64,000 nt of DNA, from contig NC_092793.1 of the NCBI RefSeq assembly GCF_918797505.1, positions 70,675,660 to 70,739,659 of the forward strand. The letters run 5' to 3'. This DNA comes from Bemisia tabaci. Its lineage: Eukaryota > Arthropoda > Insecta > Hemiptera > Aleyrodidae. How positions within the stretch are numbered: the first letter of the stretch is position 1; each line of letters opens with the position of its first letter. Below are positions 55,360 through 64,000 of this stretch, in pieces. Both the position numbers and the translations under genes were made by a program. The notes under the pieces were generated by a model, which saw only the letters and a program-made list of their open reading frames with translations, did not search any database and had not been told where the DNA came from.

Positions 55360-57385
55360 CTCACGACTCGTGCGTCTATGACAAGCAATCAGTTTGTGAT
55401 ATTTCGAATCGATCAAACGATTACTTTACAGTTTTATATGTATTTTGATTATTGTCTAATCAAGTCGATCACTGCTTAATTAAGACAATAGTTAATCATC
55501 CATTCTCAGAAAACCACACAGTGAATGAGTCTGAATTTTCATTTGTGCTATAATTTAGTTTGTTTTCAATATTACGACCGGATTTTTCAGGATGACTGAG
55601 ACTGAATAATAAAAAGTTTTTGTTCTATCAATCAAAAAGTCTCATTATCGAGCACTTTATGACCCAAAGATACTAACTACTTGCTTTGAATAAATAAAAA
55701 AAAAAAAGTCTGTTACTTTACTGCGAAAACAAATATGAATTCGTTTCTTGAGAGCAGATGATGCGCCTTCAAAACAAGAGACAGGCAATTGTCTTCGCTT
55801 CCAAGACAGCAGACTACCTGAGCCAAGCACTCAGAGAATAATGAAGGCGTTTCGGGATTGTCATAGTTATTATTTATCTTGTTTATTTCAGTGCTAATTA
55901 ATTTTTGTCGACATTTTTGTCATCATTCTTATTGTTAAATGCCAAATTGTTGGGTTGTCAATAATATATAACATGATTATGAAACAACAACAAAAATGAT
56001 TTATAAACAATCATTTTAGGTTGACCGAGTTGCCCCTTATTTGCTGCAATATGGTTTTAATGTGTCCCGTGTGTCAATGGAAAGGAACGAGAGTGATTCC
56101 AATCGTTAAAAATAACCATGATCTATTCTCGAAACATTTTCCGGACAACAAACTGCAAATCGTCATTCGGGTTGGTTTGAGATTTTCGAGCCTTTTGATC
56201 TCTGGTACCAATAATTTGATTTATAATTTAGCAAACCAAGGTCCCTTTTACCAAGAAGGTCACACATGCAGAACCCTAAAACGATCACACTGATATGCGA
56301 GTGTGAAGCAACGGCGTTGCAAAATGAGCCGAAATAATAAACCCGTGATCCGACCGTGCGGACCTGTCAAAAAGTCAAAAGCTAATCTGAATTAAGTGGG
56401 CGAAATCATTGGATTTTCGAGTTTCCCAGCGGATGACTCCACAAGTGAAGGGATTATTGAGGAGTAGCGAGCGGCGAGGAAAATGTAAAAAGCAAAGGGA
56501 CACGGTTCCGCGACCACGCGCGAGGACTCATGAAGGGACTCATGAAGGGACTTATGATAATTATAAGCTGCAAAACAAATAGCGCGATCAATCATGTTTC
56601 TCCGCGGAAAGTGGACCGGGTTCGCCGAATCGGTGGTGGCGCCGGGAGGGCGAGGGGGTTGGGCGAGGGGTGAAGGGTGGACCCGCCGCTGCTTGTTTTT
56701 TAAGACCCGTGTGAAAGCAGCCAAAGGGACGCCCATCTATTACGAAGGGACGCCCACTAATGACACGCAGAATCTGAAAAGTGCGAAAGTTACACGGCCT
56801 TCGACCAGTGTTGTCGAATCAATCAATGCTTGAACATGAAAAAAAAAATATGTTTCAAATATTCAGATGATAATAATAATTTTTATCTCTTTGACCCTCC
56901 AAATTTGTATTTCATTGTCACATTACATTCTAGATATGTGCTAGGGCAGATTTTTATGATTTTTGCGGCTATTAGTAGATACCTCTAAATAAACCTTTTT
57001 TCTTTCCCTCTTTATCTCTTTGAATTTTTATAATTTTGATCCAGGCTTTTAAAAATATTGGGGTGCAATTGTGAAATGTTTTATAAAATATTAAATTGCA
57101 TTCATGTATAGTTATATGCTGTTAAAAATCTGATAGTTAATTTCAATACTAATCTTAGTTTATATGTCTTATTCAGTGTGAATTGCAATAACGTAAAGTT
57201 CAAATCACTCCACTTAAATTAATTTATTTTGGTGACTTCTCTCCTCGCTGTTAAGAGGGCCCCCTCCTCCTGCAGTGCACTCTTTTTACTTTTCCATACT
57301 TCCCTTGAGCGTAGTGTTTTTCACTATTGTCTGGAGTCATTTACTACTTTTATGCATCACTCCTGTCTTAACTTCAATCCGAGTA
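55360..57385. other. unannotated spacer
   Basis: AT-rich with a small GC-rich patch near 56600-56700. No gene or element recognised. Confidence 0.35.
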
Positions 57386-57388
57386 AAC

Positions 57389-58305
57389 GGTTTGCCTTCA
57401 ATTTTTGGGGTAGGCAACACAGGCTCCCATGTGGTCGAATAGTGGTATCATCCTCTATCTAGGAGTTAGACAGTCTCTGAAAGCGTATTGTTGCAGACAC
57501 AATAACATAAAAACAAAATGAAGAGAAAGCGGTGAAAAAGAGGAAGAAGAATAAGAATGAGAAACAGAGATAAAGATAAGGAGGAGGGAAAATAGAGGAC
57601 GAAGAATCAGAGGAGAGAAAAAATAATAAGAAAAGTGATAAGAAATAGAGGAAAAGAGAAGCAAGAGTACAGAATAGAGAAAAGAAAAAAAGAAAAATCA
57701 AGAAGAAATAGAAAAGAGGGAGAAGAAAAGAGAATGAAAAAGTGACTAGCAGGGAAGAAGAAGAATTAGTATAAGTAGAAAAAGTAGAAGGAGTGGGGAG
57801 GAGAAAGAGGAGGAGGAAAAAGAGGAGAAGAAGTTAAGAGAAGAGATATATAGAGGAAGAAGAAGGAGAAAAAAAGGTATAAGAATATCAGGGAAAGAAG
57901 AGAATGATTTGAGAGAGAAGAGGGATAAGTAGATGAAGAAAATGAAAAAATGATAAAAATAACTTTTGAACGAATTGGGATGAAGACCTAAGATTTTTTA
58001 CAATGCTCCTGCGTCAAATTAAAGTACTTTTTGGATCTTCCAAAATTTTCCTCCATTTTGATAGAAACTCAGGACCAATTTTTTTTCTTCTCCTTCTTTT
58101 TTTTCTTTTTTCTCTCTCTCTAACAGCGACCCCCACATTTTCACACAATGTTGGATAGATAATGGCAAAAAAAAAAGAAATTGCTGGAATGACTCACAGA
58201 GCGTGGCTGCGAAGCGGTAACTTTACTCACTGTCAGTTTGCCTTTAGTTTTTAGTTTAGGCTACCCGAGAACCCACGTGGTCGAATGGTAGTTCCTTTCT
58301 TACAT
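57389..58305. repeat. purine-rich tract bracketed by direct repeats, second locus
   Basis: Direct repeats at about 57389-57454 and 58232-58300 (GTTTGCCTTCAATTTTTGGG / GTTTGCCTTTAGTTTTTAGT, then GTAGGCAACACAGGCTCCCA and GTGGTCGAATAGTGGTATCA) enclose a GAA/GGA-rich tract (57512-57955) and about 280 bp of other sequence. Same design as 9066-9545. Confidence 0.7.
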
Positions 58306-61300
58306 GTAACGATTGCTCGAGGGCAGAACGCAGGAAAATTCACCAAACATCAAACCAGGACGTTGGCGCGGCGTGGAGCTGTAACTTCATTTTGTATTTT
58401 TTATTTTTTGGTGAGGTATTTCTCTGTTTATCACTCTAAAATCGTTCTATAGGAAACTTAATATTCGTAGATTGCTGTTTTGTGTATCGAGGTATTAATA
58501 TGATAGAGAAAAAATTAACACATAGAAAAATAAATAAAAATGGTGAATTTAAATATATAATTAAAATTGATTCAGGTAAAATTAGTATTTATAGTGTAAA
58601 CAGAGCTAGGCCCCTGATTTTCCCTTGCTTGGGCCTGCGGGCCTGGTTCTTCCGTGCAAGTACTAATTTTCGCCCGAAATGAGTTTCAGAGAGGCTCCAG
58701 TGTTTTTGTTTGTCACTTTATACGCCTTTATTTTTTCTTATTTTTTACCTGTGTTACCGGGTGGCGAGTTGGCGATAGCCACCTGGGCCAGCTTGTCCCT
58801 GATGTCATAATTTTGTTTTCTAGAACAGAGCACTATTATCAACTTTTCATATGGTATCGTAATCTCATCAATTTTTCCCCCACAAAGTCAATAAAGAAAA
58901 ACGGGGAAAGTTACGATGGTATTTTTTTTACTTGCATATTTTTCAATTTTAACTGTATGATGAGTGGAATAATTCACTCGGCTAGCATCAGGTTGTGTCA
59001 TACTAAATTCAGTGCACTCAACATTTTCCGCGGTGGTGCACGACATGGCGACAAAATTACAAGGGGTCTTTAGGTATCTCCACGTAGAATGGGTTGATTA
59101 TTCGCAAAATCTGGTAACGTTCAAGCTCAACTGTGCGAGTAAGCGCGAGGCATACAGTGAGAGGGATGAAGACAGAAATACATTTATCTTCGTTGCTGTC
59201 AGGGTGGTTTATAAGATATTGTTGGAGATGACTTCGGAGAAGGCGGGCTAAGCGGGGGAGACAGGAGAACAGGGGGGATAGGGGTGCTATCTGCGAGCGG
59301 GAGATAAGGGCGTTATCAGGGGAGTGCGTCGCTATGGATACCATCAGCATCCCTCCCCATTTGAACTTCCCTTTTTCCTGTATTTACAAAAATACACCCC
59401 GTTAAAAATATGTATTTAAATATTTGCAATTTAAGACGCGAGCTCTGAGGTGGTTATAAATATTCCCGATACCAATCTCTCTGCCTCCGTCTCGCTGTGT
59501 CCCCGTGCCCTCTCAGCCCCCTCTTCCTCTACCACTGCCTCTCGGATAAATGTTTCTAATGTGCGACATACATAATATTCTTCCGCCAGTATTTTCTCTC
59601 TCGGTGTAAGCCGCGAGTGAGTAGGGTATTCCACCCCCGTGATACGCTACGTATAGTCTTGTTATCCTTTTTAAATTTGATTAAAAAGCTTATCGGATAT
59701 AAACTTCTAAGTACCCGAAGAAACTTTATGAGAAATTTCCAAAAAATATACTTCCCATTAAGTTTGAGGGTTATTTCACACTGCATTTGCACCTAACTAG
59801 TTGGAAACTATAAAGTCATTTTGAAACTCCTGTGTTAGGACTCACAGACTTTCTGAACCATCATTACACGTACAGCTCATAATAGAGTTTATAATCGCGA
59901 TTAAAAGTGCTTCTGTATTGGTTGAGACGACTTTGTTTTAATAAACTGTAGTATGATACTGGACCATCCAATTTCGTGGTCATTTCATCAACATTGAGGG
60001 GAAAAAATAGCGAGCTCTCATGAAAGTACCTTTTTCAAAATATCGCAGCTTTATAAGTTTACTAGATATTAAAAATGAAAGAAGAAAAAGTACCACGTCA
60101 GGATGTCAAGATCTAAAGAAAAAAAAAAAGAACTTTGACTTTGAGAAAGACTTTCGGAAGTCACCATAAATGGTCTAAAAAGAAACAATAGTATAGACAA
60201 CACAATATGTCGGAAATGCATGCCCTATCGTTTTAGGAAATATCATAGAATTTGATAGGGTGATTGCTTATACGATATCATCAGGTACATCAATTATTTA
60301 TCAGTTGTTAAAATATCCCTACCATAACTTTCCCTCCCCATAACATTGAACCGCTCAATTTTAATAGCTAGGCAAACATCTACCCACCTACTTATAAAAA
60401 TTGCAAGCTTTTTTCAAGAGAGGGAGAGAGTATTCACTGCTTAGAGTGGTTTAAGTGATCGACTTTCCACCAAAAATTAACGAAAATTTCTGATACTTTA
60501 ACCATACTTTTGTTTTTAAGTCTCATTCCGCGAATCAATCTTAAGGTCTTGTGGAAGTGACCTGTGATGAACTGGGGAAGAATATGACCATAAAAATTCA
60601 AGTAACAGTGTGGTTGAGTATCGTTGGAAAACGGTTGGCTAACAGCGCAGTTTTCTCCTGAAGATGTTGGCTAATTGTAAAGACTCGGCGGAAGGAAACG
60701 AGAGATATTATAGAGCTTGTAAAACGGATACATCAGATATCTCGGAGCAGGGCGCGAAAAGTGGTCTGGATAGAGGAAAAATGTATGAAGATGAGTTTTC
60801 AATAAGCAAGATAAGTTTAATGACATTGTTCGGGAGATGACTTAATGCTGGCTCGCCGCAGCGGTGCACTCCGCTCAACAAGTACTGATGAATATGTCTT
60901 GAGAGATCGCTCCGAGATAGAAACGACTCGGTTGCTTGCTCAAGATATAAACCGCATAATGTTATCTACCCCTGGAGGGGTAGGCAAAGGCGATCAATAT
61001 CGCGAGATGAATGACGTCACATCCGCCATCTTGATTTCTCGCCCCCGCCCCCACCGCCACGCCGTGCTCCCCGTCAACATGTCTTACAAGTGGCTAATGT
61101 TTGCGAGATGCGATTTGTGTCTCGCGCTGAAGATGACAGGGTGGGGGCGCAAGAACGGGGGTTTCTCCACCATCTTGCACGCGCTTTCCCGGTTTTCACT
61201 CTTTCGGCCCTGCGGTCTTTCTCTCTCGTCTGCGCCTCTCTCCCGATGATCAAGATACCGGGGGCCCCACACGCTCAGATTAAACTTGAAAAGCCTCCCC

Positions 61301-61550
61301 CACTTTTCATCCGCAGCTTTTTCTGTCCTTCGAGATCTCTTTTTCTCTCTCTTCCTCCCTGTCGGTCAACGAGGGAGAAACTGTGGGGGGTAGGAGACAG
61401 TGTCACACTTGTGCTCTCTAGTAGCTCTGCGGAGCTGTGAGCTCATGTAAGCAGAGATTGTCAGACTTCTTTCAAAATGAAATTAAAATCTGTATTATTC
61501 CAGCGGAAAACATGTAAGTTTGATAGCAGTGTCTCCAGTTTCTTCCATAG
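58306..61550. other. spacer, no supported gene
   Basis: AT-rich up to about 60800, then GC-richer (61000-61300). Frames of 139 codons (58654-59073) and 134 codons (60845-61249) show no domain and no splice context that I can defend. Confidence 0.35.
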
Positions 61551-61552
61551 GG

Positions 61553-61640
61553 TTTTTTTTTTCCTAGAGGGAGCAGGGAACCATCCCTGTACCGCAAAGA
61601 GGTTACACTATCAAGTCCTCTCAGCCAACCGAGCTAAATC
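61553..61640 (-). repeat. possible tRNA-derived retroposed fragment
   Basis: On the minus strand TTAGCTCGGTTGGCTGAGAG contains TGGCTGAGAGG, a perfect pol III A-box, and the segment ends about 75 bp later in ten A residues (T run 61553-61562 on the plus strand). No convincing B-box and no clear flanking duplication, so a SINE or tRNA pseudogene is only suggested. Confidence 0.35.
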
Positions 61641-61644
61641 TTTT

Positions 61645-62295
61645 TAATATTGATGACTTTCTTTATTTCCGTTCATGAACGCTCACTTGAGACATCTACC
61701 CGTCGCTATTGCTTAGCCTCCGGATGCTCTTCTGAATGGACTCAGCCCTTATTTACCACTAAATTTCTACCTCGTTCCTTCAGTTTTCCCCCTTTCTAAT
61801 TATCTTTTGATCAGGAAAATATCCTGTCGAGTGTTTACCTAGTACGATGAATGTCTAAACGCTCGTCTTTGCATTCACCTCTCGCGGTTGGCATCTTTAA
61901 AAAATATTTACTTCTGAAATTATGCAATTCCTCGTTCGGACGTGTTTTAATGAGTTTTGATCTTGAGGCTAGGAAACACTGAGCCATATCACTCCGTAAC
62001 GACTTGTGAGCTTATCAACATATTTTCACGCCTCCTCGCGTCTTAAATTTTTCCTTAGGAGATTGAGTGAACTCTAAAATATGGATGTGCTTTGCGCTGG
62101 TTTAGGCCGCAGAGATTTTGCGTCTCTTGGACTTTAAAGAGGAAACGGCAGTCCAGCAGCCCTTGTCAAATTGAGCATGGAAGAATTTCAATAAACTGGA
62201 ACAATCTTCATTGTGACATGGAAATTGTCATACATGTGTTCTTCTCGGTATCAGGGCCCAGCCCCGGACATTGTGAGGATAAGTGTCCATTTTTA
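61645..62295. other. unannotated spacer
   Basis: No gene or element recognised. Confidence 0.3.
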
Positions 62296-62304
62296 AGTCA
62301 GGTG

Positions 62305-63274
62305 CAGGGCCGGATTAAGGGGGTAGCCACATGGGCCGCGGCCCATGGCGGCAAATCTAAGGGGCAGCAAAAATCTGCAATTTTTTAAAGTATAAGTATA
62401 AAAAAAAAATCGGATTTATAAAAACAAAATTACAAAAGAGAAAAGGCGACAAAATCTGTCATTTCCTGAGAGTACAGTAATTTCTAATTTTGTCGTCTCT
62501 TAGTGATACAAGAGACAGCACCCTCAATAAGTCGAGTTAAGAGAGAAATCAAACACGCAATTTGGCCTGGAACGGCGCGACTTAGAGAGAAATGATGACG
62601 AGGACTCGAGATGAAAAGGAGAAGCCCTCGGCGCTGCGATTGGCATGTAACACATATTAGCGCCTACAAGACTGCACGAATACTTCACGCATTGCATCAA
62701 ACACAGTGCGGTCATTGCGGTCAGCGTGAAACGCACAGCGCCTACAAGAATGCATGAATACTTCACGCATTGCGCCAAACACAGTGCGGTCAGCGTGAAA
62801 CGCATAGCGCCTACAAGACTGCGTAAATACTTCACGCATTGCGTCAAACACAGTGCGTTCAGCAGCGGTCGTCGGCGTGAAACTCATAGCGCCTACAAAA
62901 CTATCGGAATACTTTACGCGTTGCGCCAAACACGGTGCTGTCTGCGCGGCGCGGCGGCGGAAGTTAAAATCATTGAACCACATTTATGTTTGTTCTTTAA
63001 TAATTTTTTCGTTAATTTCTTATGAATAGAAGGTCTTGTTCACACAGAGATAGGTTTACGGAACTTAACTTTCGCGCAAAGTTCCCTGAACTTTTGCTAG
63101 TAGTGTTGACAGGGCTTTCCCAAAAAATGTGTTTAACACGAATAACTGCATCTTATGCACCCCTCCCCCGATGGCACGTTCATTTGATGGTTTTTATCGA
63201 GTTTTAAAGCGAATGAGGAGGGGGCGGCAACATATAGGCGGCCCATGGGCGACAAGTAGGTGAATCCGGCCCTG
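62305..63274. mobile_element. hAT-like non-autonomous element, copy 3
   Basis: 970 bp, ends CAGGGCCGGATTAAGGGGG and GTGAATCCGGCCCTG. Flanks GTCAGGTG (62297-62304) and TTCAGGTG (63275-63282) agree at 7 of 8 bases. It has four units of the roughly 70-bp repeat (about 62658-62945), each starting with GCGCCTACAA. ORFs of about 100 codons on both strands follow the repeat period and are not genes. Confidence 0.9.
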
Positions 63275-63344
63275 TTCAGGTGCATTCATATAAAGTACCT
63301 AATACAGTGGAAAGCAAAGAGAATGTAAAAGCAGCCCGAAACTG

Positions 63345-63735
63345 AAACGACAATCGAAAACACAGGAAAATGCGGAAACAAGGCTAAAATACAAAATACA
63401 AAGGCAGGACGTTTCGACGCCTTACGGCACCATTATCAACTGCTAAAATAGAATTAAAAATAAAAAAGAAATTAAAATAAAAACCAGCAAACGGCTTTAC
63501 ATGGTGGAATTGGTACTGTGCATATATAGTGCACATATATATAGTGACTGCAGTCTCATTTCAATACCAATTCCACCATGTAAAGCCGTTTGCTGGTTTT
63601 TATTTCAATTTCTTTTTTATTTTTAATTCTATTTTAGCAGTTGATAATGGTGCCGTAAGGTACCGAAACGTCCCGCCTTTGTATTTCGTATTTTAGACTT
63701 GTCTCCGCATTTTCTTGTGTTTTCGATTGTACCTA
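63345..63735. mobile_element. palindromic element with hammerhead-like motifs in both arms
   Basis: Arms of about 170 bp (about 63345-63520 and 63555-63735) around an AT-rich spacer. Each arm includes CCAGCAAACGGCTTTACATG (or its complement) and a motif GGTGCC-GTAA-loop followed by GAAACGTC (minus strand 63439-63408; plus strand 63641-63672). Ends are approximate. Confidence 0.75.
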
Positions 63736-63916
63736 ATATATGTTCAGTGGGTTCTTAGGTGAAAATTTAACCTCTTCCTTGTTGTTACTACCATGTTACC
63801 TTATTTTATCACTCATGTACAAAATCAGCAGAGGGTATAAAGTTAGAGAAAAATGAGAGACCTCGCAGCTGTACAAATCGAGCAGAAAAGGATCAATGAT
63901 ATTGTTTCGCGAATAT

Positions 63917-63959
<43 letters not shown>

Positions 63960-64000
63960 GTGATGGTGGAGGCAAACCGTCGTGGCAAGGGGTCAACGCT
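63736..64000. other. unannotated end of window with long poly-T
   Basis: A run of about 38 T (63920-63958). No gene. Confidence 0.4.

Noticed and set aside
60845..61249. 134-codon plus-strand open frame
   Set aside because: No recognisable domain and overlapped by other frames in GC-rich DNA.
62524..63025. Frames of about 100 codons on both strands with repeated peptide motifs (also 17822-18103 and 28499-28931)
   Set aside because: The unit of about 70 bp is repeated, so stop-free frames recur in all copies. Peptides follow the DNA repeat, not a protein family.

Overview
The window looks like non-coding nuclear DNA from an animal, most probably an insect. It is AT-rich, has no operon-like gene packing, and is crowded with eukaryotic transposable elements. 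The tRNA-Arg-primed Gypsy retrotransposon and the palindromic DNA elements fit a hemipteran. Several terminal sequences remind me of whitefly (Bemisia) genomic repeats, but that is memory and was not checked. I found no convincing host protein-coding gene, rRNA or functional tRNA gene. The single-copy parts read as intergenic or intronic DNA with several short GC/CpG-rich blocks.

The only clear genes belong to one full-length Ty3/Gypsy LTR retrotransposon on the minus strand (22430-28205). Its two 238-bp LTRs look identical and are flanked by a 4-bp TACC duplication. It has a tRNA-Arg-type primer-binding site, a polypurine tract, a 98-codon leader ORF with a membrane segment, gag, and a pol frame. 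Pol lies in the -1 frame behind an A_AAA_AAC slippery heptamer followed by a GC-rich stem. No env gene is present.

The rest is a mosaic of non-autonomous DNA elements. They include a 1.67-kb foldback element with nearly identical arms (about 4250-5925); three hAT-like elements with CAGGGCCGGATT ends (17635-18447, 28251-29144, 62305-63274); a Tigger/pogo-like element (33975-34526); a Helitron (37580-39480) holding a 176-bp tandem array and a nested palindrome; two 613-617-bp palindromes with AT target duplications (15219-15831, 38734-39350); and several MITE families with 4-bp or 8-bp duplications. A unit of about 70 bp recurs inside at least three unrelated element types.

The most unusual signals are a hammerhead-ribozyme-like fold at the exact centre of a 366-bp palindrome near 55.2 kb, a weaker pair of such motifs in the arms of a palindrome near 63.5 kb, the shared minisatellite unit, and purine-rich tracts bracketed by direct repeats that resemble the 5' half of tRNA-Glu.
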